DNA of 64,000 nt, from contig NC_081554.1 in the NCBI RefSeq assembly GCF_963082655.1, positions 40,136,354-40,200,353 of the forward strand. Direction: 5' to 3'. The stretch is from Stomoxys calcitrans. Taxonomy: Eukaryota > Arthropoda > Insecta > Diptera > Muscidae. Of the stretch, positions 33,226 to 43,721 are shown one piece after another (position 1 is the stretch's first letter; each line of letters opens with the position of its first letter). The position numbers and the translations under genes are program-made. Below the pieces are notes generated by a model, which worked only from the letters and a program-made list of their open reading frames with translations, searched no databases and was not told the DNA's origin.

Positions 33226-34768
33226 CCACCACCGAACAATGGGGGTATATTCATTTCGTCATTCCGTTTGTAACACATCGAAATAGCCATTTCCGACCCT
33301 ATACAGCATATATATTCTTGATCGTCGTAAAAATCTAAGACGATCTAGCCATGTCCGTCCGCCGGTCTGTTGAAATCACGCTACAGGCTTTAAAAATGGA
33401 GATATTGAGCTTAAACTTTGCACAGATTCATTTTTGTCTATAAGCTAAATTAAGTTCGAAAATGGGCTATATCGGACTATATCTTTATATAGCCCCCATA
33501 TAGACCGATCCACCGATTTAGGGTCTTAGGCCCATAAAAGCCACTTTTGTTTTCCGATTTTGCTGAAATTTGAAATGGTGAGTTGAGCTAGTCCACCCGA
33601 CATCCTTCTTCAATTTGGCCCCGATCGGTCCAGATTTTGATATAGATGCCGTATAGACCGATCACTTGATTAAAGGTCTCGGGTCCATAAAAGCCGCATT
33701 TATTGTCCGATTTTGCCAAAATTTGGTATAGTGAGCTTTGTTAAGCTCTTCGACATCCCTCTTCTATTTGGCTCTAATCGGTCCAGTTTTGCATATAGCT
33801 GCAATATATACCGATCTCTCGATTGGGCCCATAAAAAGCGAATTTATTTTCCGATTTCGCTAAAATTTGGGACAATAAGTTATTTTAGGTCTTTCAACAT
33901 TCTTCTTCAATTTAGCTCAGATCGTTCCAGATTTGGATATAGCTGCCATATAGACCCATCTCTCGATTTAAGGTCTTGGGCCCATTAAAAACGCATTTAT
34001 TGTACGATTTTGCCGAGATTTGGTATAACGAGCTGTGTTAAGCCCTTCGAAATCCTTCTTCAATTTGGCCCCGATTGGTTCAGATTTGGATATAGCTGCC
34101 ATATAGATCGATCTCTCGATTTAAGGTCTTGGGCCAATAAAAGGCACATTTATTGTCCGAAGTCGCCGAGATTTGGTATAACGAGCCTTGTTAAGCCCTT
34201 CGAAAACCTTCTTCAATTTAACCCAGATCGGTCCAGAGTTGGATAGCTGGCATATAGACCGATCTCCCGATTTAAGGTTTTGGGGCCATAAAAGGCACAT
34301 TTATTGTCCGATATCGCCGAAATTTGGGACAGTGAGTTGTGTTAGGGCTTTCGATATCTTTCTGCAACTTGGCCATGGCCGGTCCAGATTTCAATATAGC
34401 TGCAATATGGACCGATCTCTCGATTTAAGGTCTTGACCCCATAAAAGATGCATTTATTGTCCGATTTCGCCGAAATTTGTAACAGTAACTTATGCTAGGC
34501 TTTTCGACATCCGTGTCGTATATAGTTCAGATCGGTCTATATTTGGATATACCTGTCAATATTTTGTTCTACAAACTTGAACAATGACTTGTACTTATCA
34601 GACCACTCATTGTCCGTGCCGAATTTTGTTCTAATGGGACCATATTTCGATTTAGTTGCTTATGCACTTTTCACCGGATTATGTCGACAGATGGTTTACA
34701 TATATATCCGAGGTGGTGGGTATCTAAAGTTCGGCCCGGCCGAAATTAATGCCTTTTTACTTGTTTTT
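33226..34768 (+). mobile_element. DINE-1/Helentron-like element, complete, sense on plus
   Basis: Left end ATTATACCCACCACCGAACA, then 'gtcattccgtttgtaacaca', TATATATTCTTGATCGTCG, 'gatctagccatgtccgtccg' and 'tgttgaaatcacgctaca'. This matches the DINE-1 5' block in order. About seven units of roughly 150 bp follow ('cgatctctcgatttaaggtc', 'catttattgtccgatt'). The right end is GGTGGTGGGTATCTAAAG, hairpin TTCGGCC-C-GGCCGAA and 'tgcctttttacttgttt'. This subfamily differs in unit sequence from those at 7450 and 28083. Confidence 0.85.
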
Positions 34769-34794
34769 TATGTTTATTTAAATTTTTGTACATA

Positions 34795-36296
34795 GGATGG
34801 GGGGCATACTAATTTCGGCATTCTGTTTGTAACTACTCGAAATATTCGTCTGAGACCCCATAAAGTATATATATTCTTGATCGTCGCGACATTTTATGTC
34901 GATCTAGCCATGTCCGTCTGTCTGTCCGTCTGTCTGTCGAAAGCACGATAACTTTCGAAGGAGTAAAGGTAGCCGCTTGAAATTTAGCACAAATACTTCT
35001 TATTAGTGTAGGTCGGTTGGTATTGTAAATGGGCAATATCGGTCCATGTTTTGATGTAGCTGTCATATAAACCGATCTTGGGTCTTGACTTCTTAAGCCT
35101 CTAGAGTGCGCAATTCTTATCCGATTTGAATGAAATTTTGCACAAAGTGTTTTGTTATAATATCTAATAACTGTGCCAAGTATGGTTCAAATCGGTCCAT
35201 AACCTGATATAGCTGTGGATTTGACTTCTTGAGCTTCTAGAGGGCGCAATTCCTATCCGATTTGGCTGAAATTTTGCATGACGTATTTTATTATGACTTT
35301 CAACAACTGTGTCAAATAAGGTTCAAATCGGTTCATAACCTGATATAGCTGCCATATAAACTGATCTGGGATCTTGACTTCTTGAGCCTCTAGAGGTCGC
35401 AATTATTATCCGATTTGCCTGAAATTTTGTACGACGGATCCTCTCATGACCAGCACGCTCATGACCAGCATGCTAACTTTCGAAGGAGTAAAGCTAGCCT
35501 TTTGAAATTTTGCACAATTACGTTTGATCAGTGTAGAACGGTCGGTCCATAGCTGCCATATAAACCGATATTGGATCTTGACTTCTCGAACCACTAGAGG
35601 CGCATGTCTTATCCAATTTGGCTGAAATTTGCATGAAGTGTTTTGTTATAACTTCCAATAACTATACTAAGTATGATTCAAATCGGTCAATAACCTGATA
35701 TAACTCCCATATAAACCGATCTTGGGTCTTGACTCCTTGAGCCACTAGAGAGCGCAATTCTTATCCGATTTGGCTGAAATTTTGAAAAAAAGTGTTTTAT
35801 TATGATTTCCAACAACTGTGCTATGTATGGTTCAAAGTGGTCTATAACCTAATATGGCGGCCAATTAGACTTCTAGAGCCACTAGAGGGCGCAATTCTCA
35901 TCCTATTTGGCTGAAATTTTGCATGAGATGTTTGTTATGACTTCCAACAACTGTGCTAAGTATGGTTCAAATCGGTGCACAACTTGACACAGCTGTCATA
36001 TAAACCGATCAGAGATATTGACTTCTTATGCCTCTAGAGGGCGCAATTCTTACCCGATTTGGCTGAAATTTTGTACAACAGCTTTTCTCATAAACTTCAA
36101 CATAGGTGTCATATATGGTCTGAATCAATCTATAGCTTGATACACCTCCTATATAAACCGATCTCCCGATTATACTTCTTGAGCCCCTAAAAGGCGCAAT
36201 TCTTATCCCAATGGACTGAACTATTACCCAATGACTTCTACTTTTCCTATGGCCTTCAACATTCAATTCATTTATGGACCGAACCTGACTATAACT
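34795..36296 (+). mobile_element. DINE-like element, hairpin end lost at a MITE
   Basis: Starts 'taggatggggggcatact', then 'ctgtttgtaactactcgaa', TATATATTCTTGATCGTCG and a (GTCY)n tract at about 34912-34940. Eight or more units follow ('cctgatatagctgccatata', 'ttgacttcttgagcctctag'). Near 35440-35490 a short 'cgctcatgaccagcatgc' rearrangement joins two units out of phase. The element is interrupted at TA by the mariner MITE at 36298, and no terminal hairpin is found beyond it. Confidence 0.8.
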
Positions 36297-36297
36297 A

Positions 36298-36488
36298 TTG
36301 GGTTGCCCAAAAACGGCTTGTGACTCTGTAATTGCATTCTTTCTTCTGTCAGTTATCAGCTGTTACTTTTAGCTTGCTTTAGAAAAAAAGTGTAAAAAAG
36401 TATATTTGATTAAAGTTCATTCTAAGTTTTATTAAAAATGCATTTACTTTCTTTTAAAAAATCCGCAATTACTTTTTGGGCAACCCAA
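36298..36488. mobile_element. Mariner-derived MITE copy 1 (191 bp)
   Basis: Inverted ends TTGGGTTGCCCAAAAA and TTTTTGGGCAACCCAA, with TA on both sides. The interior 'ggcttgtgactctgtaattg' and 'cagttatcagctgttacttt' matches the ends of the mariner at 39161-40721, so it is an internal-deletion derivative. About 45 bp just inside the left end are also missing compared with copies 2 and 3. Confidence 0.92.
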
Positions 36489-36490
36489 TA

Positions 36491-37340
36491 ATATATATAA
36501 TCGGACAAGGGAATCGAGGGTCAGCGTTTATGGGTAAAATTTGTTCATTGGTTTGAAATACAGTTTCGCCCAAAATTTGTTATGTAAAGATATCCCAGAA
36601 TTTAAGGAAAAACTTGCCTCAAGCTACGCCTTGCAATAAAACACACTGCTCTTGGGGTTATTACGCACAACATTCGTTTTGGGACGATTCTACTCTAGCG
36701 TCATGGGAGCCTACATATGAATAAGCCATATTTATGCTAAACATTTCACACAACTGTTTATGCCGCGCTTATGCTATTTTAATGGGTGAACCATAAGTTG
36801 GTATCAATACCTTATTGAAAAATCTTTCTTCTCTCATTATAAACACTCAACTATTGGATGAATGGTATACTGAAAGAACTGCAATCCTTGAATAAATACA
36901 TGATCATAGGGCATTCTACGACTACAGGACGGTGACCATTTGTCAAATAAATTAATTCACTCTTAAGATGGCACACCCTGTTGTTTCTTTTAATTTCTTT
37001 CTTTGATGAAACTTTCTTTATAATTTGTTTGGCCAGACACAGACAAACAAAAAAAAAACAAATGTGCACTGATAAGAAGATTGCCTGCTTGTTTCCTTGT
37101 TTTATTAAAATTTCAAGGAATTTCATTATTTTTTTCATTTTCATTTCGAATGAAGAAATAAATCTTAAATATTGTGATTTTTATGCAGAAATGTTTTTCT
37201 TCTTTAAAGTGTGTCATGTAGCGGTAACTTTGTTTCACGAATGATATGCAATATTCCAGACAAGACATAAACAAGGTACTAAAGAAACTTTTGATATACA
37301 ACAAAAAAATTCTAATTCATTTAAGTAGTGAGTGTGAAGT
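36491..37340. other. Intergenic, no gene recognised
   Basis: Unique-looking AT-rich sequence downstream (3') of the minus-strand CRAL-TRIO gene. Its short frames have no motif. Confidence 0.45.
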
Positions 37341-37385
37341 GAACAGATAAAAGCTTGCTTAGTTAGGCTGGGCTGAATCTTAGAA
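37341..37385 (-). repeat. Solo decayed DINE-like hairpin end
   Basis: 'acagataaaagcttgcttag' followed by TTAGGCTGGGCTGAATCTTA corresponds position by position to the ACAAGTAAAAGCGTGCTAAG / TTCGGCCGGGCCGAATCTTA end of the intact copies, with about eight changes. No body follows. A run of 24 A (37406-37429) lies just right. Confidence 0.55.
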
Positions 37386-37445
37386 ATACTTAACTAATTT
37401 TGTCCAAAAAAAAAAAAAAAAAAAAAAAACAGAAAATTCAAAATT

Positions 37446-38564
37446 TTAGACCAAACCCATTTTCATGGGCGATTCCACCAACAGAGGTTTATCGGGTCGA
37501 AGATTTTTATTAATTCCATAGTGGGAATTCTCTTTGAAATATTCCCGATGATAATCAAAGACTTTATTAAATTCCTGGACTAACTTTGGCAAAGAACCAT
37601 TTTCGCCACCATATTCTTCAGGCAAATATTGAAGGGGTATGATGTCCGTGATATTGCTCAAATTTTTTCCACTTATGAAAACCTTAAAATAGAAACAAGG
37701 TTTAATACAGGTAGCAGTTTGTTCTTCAGATGGCAGAATCAAAATCTGTTGTCACTTCAAAAGAAAATTTAGTTTGAAAGACTTCTTTCAATTGGCTACC
37801 CCAGTATTGCAATATAATAACTTACCTTTTGTCTAAATTCAGAAGACATAGATTTGAGGTAAGGTTTAAAAAATTCCTCCGCTTCTGGAGGAACATTGAA
37901 AAAGCAAAAACACTTTGTGTGCAAGGGTAGAGCCTTCTCATAGAACGCTGCAAGCTTTTTCAATAGACTTGGTGTATACTGGCGTATGTGGCCAAATGAA
38001 AGCTGGCCCATATCCAGCAAATATACCACTCCACATATACAGGCATAGGCATCGTTCATGATAAATGTTTCAATGGTAGCCTCACAAATAGCAATGACTT
38101 CCTCCATAGAATATTTCTCATGTGGATACAAATAACGATAGACTACAATACGAGGCCCACAACCATTCAAGGGTTTTGGCAGTGCGGATACACAGCTGAA
38201 ATTGGATGAAACTCTTAGGCATCAAAAAATAAAGTTCTTGACAATTGCGAAAATATTACCCCATATTGTGAATTTCTCGAAATTTTTGGCTGTCCACATT
38301 TACAACATCGAAACAATCTGGAAAATTGTTCTTTAGGGTGTAAAAGTTCAATAACTTGTCTTGGGCCTCAGTCAGATTATATTTGCAGGCTCGCAGGAAT
38401 TGTATAAGGAACTGATCATCACTGCGGATCTTCAGATCATATTGTTGTTGCTCAATCCAAGACTTAAGCTTCTCTAAGGACTGAAGTATCTTGCTTGTGT
38501 CCTCATTCAGCTCTTTGTTAGCAATTTTTTGCAATTCTTCACTGAGAGGTTTGATGTTTACCAT
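37446..38564 (-). CDS. CRAL-TRIO (alpha-tocopherol-transfer-protein-like) gene A, 3 exons
   Basis: Exons on minus: 38564-38260, 38195-37826 and 37682-37446, with introns of 64 and 143 bp, all GT-AG. The joined reading frame is 303 residues. The family binds small hydrophobic ligands (tocopherol, retinaldehyde, phosphoinositides) in a SEC14-like pocket, usually in the cytosol; the ligand here is unknown. Exon 1 carries the CRAL-TRIO N-terminal helices (RSDDQFLIQFLRACKYNLTE). Exons 2 and 3 carry the lipid-binding fold, with RIVVYRYLYPHEKYSMEEV, ACICGVVYLLDMGQLSFGHI, FNVPPEAEEFFKPYLKSMSS and the C-terminal IIPLQYLPEEYGGENGSL, where LPEEYGG is the family signature. Start MVNIKPLSEEL was chosen because the paralogue starts MSKIQPLKPEL and a TATA box lies 66 bp upstream. 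An in-frame ATG at 38681 would add 39 unmatched residues. No lesion seen. Confidence 0.9.
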
Positions 38565-38629
38565 TGCCGATAGCGAGGTGTTTACAACAGGTTTGAATAA
38601 AAAGTAAAACGCTTTTTTGCGAGTTACGA

Positions 38630-38637
38630 ATTTATAG
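38630..38637 (-). promoter_or_regulatory. Probable TATA box of CRAL-TRIO gene A
   Basis: CTATAAAT on minus, about 66 bp upstream of the chosen ATG. A start site near 38600-38605 would give a 5' leader of about 40 nt. It lies inside the alternative N-terminal extension, which argues against that longer start. Confidence 0.5.
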
Positions 38638-38699
38638 CAACTTTTAAGGTTAAGCCCTCTAATGATGAGGTTGCACATCATTTGACATATGAGGGTACA

Positions 38700-39158
38700 A
38701 TAATTAATTCAAATTGATAATAGGCTAAAACAGTAGGTCAACTTTATTGACAATATTCTTTAGTTGCATAAAATTATATTTAAAACAATACACTAGCCAT
38801 ACTGAGAAAAATGATTCGACAATGTCAAAAGACGCAGACTAGAGAACTACCGTCAGTAAATCTGGTTAACCAGAAGTCTTTCGGGTCAACGCAGTCCGAG
38901 TTAAGGGCTTGGGAGTCCAACGTGCATGTTATACTGTGAAACAGCGACCCTGACCTAATCTAACAGACGCAGCACATAATAAATCCAAGAAATTGTAAAA
39001 AGCCCACCCATTTTTTTATACTTTTTAAAAAAATTGTATCTTACCGAATCAAAGGAGAATATAAAGCTTACCTAAAAAGAGAAGAATAAGAACACAAAGG
39101 CTTAAATAGATGTATACTACGGACAAAGCTAAAGATAATTTCTAATTTAAAATATATA
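38700..39158. other. Upstream flank of gene A, no gene recognised
   Basis: Includes a GC-richer patch at 38870-38960 of unknown origin. No open frame of note. Confidence 0.45.
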
Positions 39159-39160
39159 TA

Positions 39161-40721
39161 TTGGGTTGCCTAAAAAGTAATTGCGGATTTTTTAAAAGAA
39201 AGTAAATGCATTTTTAATAAAACTTAGAATGAACTTTAATCAAATATATAATTGCCATTTTTTTCGATAACCTTTTGCCATCTTCCTGGCAAATTTAGTA
39301 TTCCACGCTCATAGAACTTCTGGCCTTTATCTGCAAAAAACTGAACCAAGTGCGATTTTATAGCCTCATCATTGCCGAAAGTTTTACCATTTAAGGAGTT
39401 CTGCAAAGATCGAAATAAATGGTAGTCTGATGGTGCAAGGTTAGGGCTATATGGTGGATGCATCAAAAGTTCCCAGCCAAGCTCACCCAGTTTTTGGCGA
39501 GTGAACAAAGATGTGTGCGGTCTAGCGTTGTTCTGGTGGAATATGACACCTTTACGATTGACCAAATCTGGTCGCTTCTCCTTGATGGCTGTAATAAATT
39601 TGTCCAATTGTTGACAGTAAACATCCGAATTAATCGTTTGGTTCCTTGGAAGCAGCTCAAAATATGCCACACCCTTCCAATCCCACCAAATAGACAGCAT
39701 AACCTTCTTTTGGTGGATATCAGCCTTTGAAGTGGTTTGAGCTGGTTCACCATGCTTGGACCATGATCGTTTTCGACTAACGTTGTTGTAAACTATCCAT
39801 TTTTCATCTCCAGTTATGATTCGTTTTAAAAACGGATCGAATTCATTGCGTTTAAGGTGCATATAACAAGAAATTCATTTAACAAACCCAATCAGTTTGT
39901 TAAATGAATTTCTTTCAATACACGTAGGTACCCAAATATCAAGCTTTTTCACCAGTCCAAGACTTTTTATGTGATAATGAACGGTTGATTTTGGTATATT
40001 TAACTTCTCTCCTATCTCACGCTCAGTTACCTGACGATCCAATTCGATTAATGCTTTGACTTGGTCAAAAATCTCCAGAACGGAATTTGCGAAACTAATT
40101 TTGACACTGTCTTTATCATCATACACATCTCGTAACTTTTTAGCAACCTGCTCCGCGTTTTTTCCTTTACGCAAATAATAAAGTAAAATATGACGAAAAT
40201 GCTCCTTTGTGGGCTCCATATTAAAATTGACGCCAAACAAACAAATGTAAACAAAATTTCGCGCAATTTTTTCTAAAGCAAGCTAAAAGTAACAGCTGAT
40301 AACTGACAGAAGAAAGAATGCAATTACAGAGTCACAAGCCGTTGAAAAAATTTGTCAACGCCGACTATATATATATGTGGATATCAGCCTTTGAAGTGGT
40401 TTGAGCTGGTTCACCATGCTTGGACCATGATCGTTTTCGACTAACGTTGTTGTAAACTATCCATTTTTCATCTCCAGTTATGATTCGTTTTAAAAACGGA
40501 TCGAATTCATTGCGTTTAAGGTGCATATAACAAGCGTTGATTGGGTTTGTTAAATGAATTTCTTTCAATACATGTGGTACCCATATTAAAATTGACGACA
40601 AACAAACAAATGTAAACAAAATTTCGCGCAGAAGAAAGAATGCAATTACAGAGTCACAAGCCGTTGAAAAAATTTGTCAACGCCGACTATATTACCGACA
40701 ATTACTTTTTGAGCAACCCAA
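39161..40721 (-). mobile_element. Mariner element with an internal partial duplication
   Basis: Ends TTGGGTTGCCTAAAAAGT and ACTTTTTGAGCAACCCAA, with TA outside both (39159-39160 and 40722-40723). 39161 to about 40368 is a near-complete element read on minus, but its promoter-side inverted repeat is missing beyond 'caacgccgactata'. A second partial copy, about 40374-40721, repeats 'gtggatatcagcctttgaag' onward (the matching part of copy 1 starts at 39715). It has a large gap in the coding region, from about 40585, and supplies the right terminal repeat. The whole thus has one pair of ends. The structure is what aborted gap repair would leave. Confidence 0.88.
39236..40222 (-). pseudogene. Mariner transposase, inactivated
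   Basis: Read on minus from MEPTKEHFRHILLYYLRKGK (40222). The second DNA-binding helix region is EREIGEKLNIPKSTVHYHIK and the linker is LVKKLDIWVP. Then comes a frame break at 39875-39930. The catalytic domain resumes LKRNEFDPFLKRIITGDEKW, with LSIWWDWKGVAYFELLPRNQ, FHQNNARPHTS and HPPYSPNLAPSDYHLFRSLQ, and ends VIEKNGNYIFD. The first Asp (TGDE) and third Asp (PSDYHLF) of the DD34D triad are present. The second, normally HQDNARPH, is Asn, a single G-to-A change. A 1-nt insertion and an inverted 24-bp duplication break the frame. Dead three ways, though ends could still be mobilised by a relative. Confidence 0.92.
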
Positions 40722-40759
40722 TATATATAATATTTAAAAATATTTAAATAATATATAAA

Positions 40760-41392
40760 GAAGTAAGAGCGTGCTATCGACCGGGCCGAATCTTATATAC
40801 CCTCCACCATGGTCGCATCTGTCGATTTCTGTGCGCAGTATCTGTTTTTAGGCAAACAAAGTTCAATGCATAAGGACGGAGGAGCGGCTATATCAAGTTA
40901 TAGTCCGATTCGGGGCTCAAGAAGCGAAATCGGGAGATCGGTTTATATGGGAGCTGTATCAAGCTATAGATCGATTCTGAACATATTGCACACGTATGTT
41001 TAAGGCCATGGGAGGAGCCGTTGTACAAAATTTGTGCCAAATCGGATGAGAATTGCGCTCTCTAGAGGCTCAAGAACTCAAGACTCAAGATCGGTTTATA
41101 TGGCAGCTATATCAGGTTATAGACCGATTTGAACCATACTTGCCACAGTTGTTGGAAGTGACATCAAAACACAATGTACAAAATTTCAATCAAATCGGAC
41201 GAGAATTGCGCCCTCTAGAGGCTCAAGAAGTCAAGACCCAAGATCGGTTTATATGGCAGCTGTATCTGGTTATGGACCGATGTGGCCCATTTACAATACC
41301 GACCTACACTAATAAAAAGTATTTGTGCAAAATTTCAGCTAGCTCTACTCCTTCAAAAGTTAGCGTGCTTTCGACAGATAGATGGACGGACT
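40760..41392 (-). mobile_element. DINE-like element, left arm of a palindromic pair
   Basis: Left end 'aagtaagagcgtgctatcga' with a damaged hairpin (CCGGGCCGAATC), then TATACCCTCCACCATGG. Three units lead to GCTTTCGACAGATAGATGG (41366-41385), the start of the GTCY tract. It stops there and the sequence turns directly into the opposite orientation. Confidence 0.8.
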
Positions 41393-42962
41393 TTCTAACT
41401 AACTTTCGAAACAGTAAAGCTAGGCGCTTGAAATTTTGCACAAATACTTCCTACTAGTGTAGGTTGGTTGGGATTGTAAATGGGCCAAATCGGTCCATGT
41501 TTTGATATAGCTGCCATATAAACCGATCTTGCAATTCGACCGACCGCAATTCTCGTCCAATTTAACTAAAATTGTGCATGTGCTCTTTTGGTATCACTTC
41601 CAACAACTGTGCTAAGTATGGTTTAAATCGGTCCATGTTTTGATATAGCTGCCATATAAACCGATCTTGTGTCTTGACTTCTTGAGCCTCTAGAGGGCGC
41701 AATTTTCGTCCGATTTGACTGAAATTTTGCACGTAGTGTTTTGGTATCACTTCCAACAAGTGTTTTAAGTATGATTCAAATCGGTTCATAATCTGGTATA
41801 GCTGTCATATAAACCGATCTTGTGTTTTGACTCCTTAAGCCTCTAGAGGGCGCAATTCTCGTTCGATTTGACTGAAATTTTGCATGAGTTGTTTTGTTAT
41901 GACTTCCAATGACTGTGCTAAGTATGGCGCAAATCGGTTCATAATCTGATATAGCTGCCATATAAACCGATCTTGTATCTTGAATTTTTGAGCCTCTAGA
42001 GGGCGCAATTCTCGTCCGTTTGGATTTGAAATTTTGCACGTAGTGTTTTGGTATCACTTCCAACAACTGTGTTGAGTATGATTCAAATCGGTTCATAACC
42101 TGATATAGCTGCCATATAATCCGAACTGGAATCTTGACTTCTTGAGACTCTAGAGGGCGTAATTCTTATCCGATTTGGATTTGAAATTTTGCATGAAATG
42201 TTTTGTTATGATTTCCAACAACTGTGCTAAGTATGGTTCAAATCGGTCTAACTCTATAATCTAAGGACTTGACTTACAGAGCCTCTAGAGGGCGCACTTC
42301 ATATCAGATTTTTTTGAAATTTTGCACATATCATTTTGGCATAATTTTCAACAACTGTACTAGGTATGGTTCAAATGGGTCCATAACCCGATATAGCTTC
42401 TCTATAAATGGATCTTGAATCTTGACTTCTTGAGACACTAGAAGGAGCAATTCTTACCCGATTTTGGCTAAAATTTTTCACAGCGTGTTTTGTCTTGACT
42501 TCGAACAACTATGCCAAATATGGTTCAAATCGGTCTATGACTTGATATAGCTGCCACATAAACCGATCTTCATGGGCCTCCAGAGGGCGCAGTTATCATC
42601 CGATTTGATTGAAATTTTATCCAACGGCTTCTCCCATAACCTTCAACATACGTGGCAAATATGGTTTGAATCGGTTTATAGCCTGATACAGCTCCCCTTT
42701 AAACCGATCTCCCTATTTTGCTTTTTGAGCCCCTAAAGGGCCCAATTCTTATTCGATTTGGCTGAAATTTTACATAATGACTTCTACTATGGTCTCTGAA
42801 TCGGACCATAACTAGATATAGCACCAATAACATTGCAATTCTTTTCTTTTATCCTTTGTTCGCCTAAAAGTAGATACCGGGAAATGAACTCGACAAATGC
42901 GAACGATGGTGGAGGGTGTATGAGATTCGACCCGGCCGAACTTTGCACGCTTTTACTTCTTA
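41393..42962 (+). mobile_element. DINE-like element, right arm of a palindromic pair
   Basis: Begins within the block just inside GTCY ('ctttcgaaacagtaaagcta', 'cttgaaattttgcacaaata'). Ten or so units of about 150 bp follow. It ends 'gaacgatggtggagggtgta', hairpin CGACCCGGCCGAAC and GCACGCTTTTACTTCTTA. No TATATATTCTTGATC block or GTCY tract is present at its left, so both arms lack the GTCY-side terminal block. Confidence 0.82.
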
Positions 42963-43721
42963 TCTTTAAATGACTTCAACATGAGGTTATCAGATAATAC
43001 GCAGTAATAATGCATTGCAATTGTTTCAGTTTTTTTTTTTAAGAATATTCTTTAAGATATCTGGATTTGCGGCCATTAATCGCATTGTATTGCAATATCG
43101 CACCTTGAAATAAAGTCGAAAAAGATGGACAAACCGACTCGTAAAGAACCTACGCTAATGCCATGATATTGTATTATTGTATGATAATACTTAACAAGAG
43201 CAAACGCAGTTGTTGTATTTAAAACCCTTAACTATTTCAATGTCGTGGTTCCTACGACATCGATACTCTGCGTTAACGCAAAGGGATTCATAAAAAATAT
43301 TTTTCGCTCGAACACTCTAAACACTGCCTGATCATCATTTGAAAATAACCACAGTACTTCCACAGGTTGAAGCTATTTTAGAGAATATGTCAACACAAAC
43401 ATTTATTAATTTTTCCCTTTTGAGCGACAAAATAACCCAACTTTAAGACATCATTTCCTAAAGACAATATTAAATCGGTCTAAATCAGTCTAAATCGATA
43501 ATTCAAGATTTGGCAATCCAGATTAAAAATTTTTTAAAGTGAATCACCTTAGACCAAGCCAATGACTGCTGATAGGTTGAATACGACGATTTTCATTGTT
43601 GACATACTGCATCTAATCAAAAAAAAATTTCCTGCAGCAGTTGATAAATCAAACCCGTGGTGTCTACATTCTAATAATTCTACGCTATTTTGTTAATTAA
43701 AAATATAAAAGATTATCAAAT
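42963..43721. other. Upstream flank of gene B, no gene recognised
   Basis: Unique-looking sequence. TATAAAAG at 43704-43711 is too close (11 bp) to the ATG to be a usual TATA box. No other promoter element is convincing. Confidence 0.4.

Noticed and set aside
38565..38681. 39-residue N-terminal extension of CRAL-TRIO gene A from the ATG at 38681
   Set aside because: The paralogue has no such extension, and a TATA box lies within it; the start at 38564 aligns with the paralogue's start.
43704..43711. TATAAAAG as TATA box of CRAL-TRIO gene B
   Set aside because: It lies 11 bp before the ATG, so a start site 25-30 bp downstream would fall within the coding sequence.
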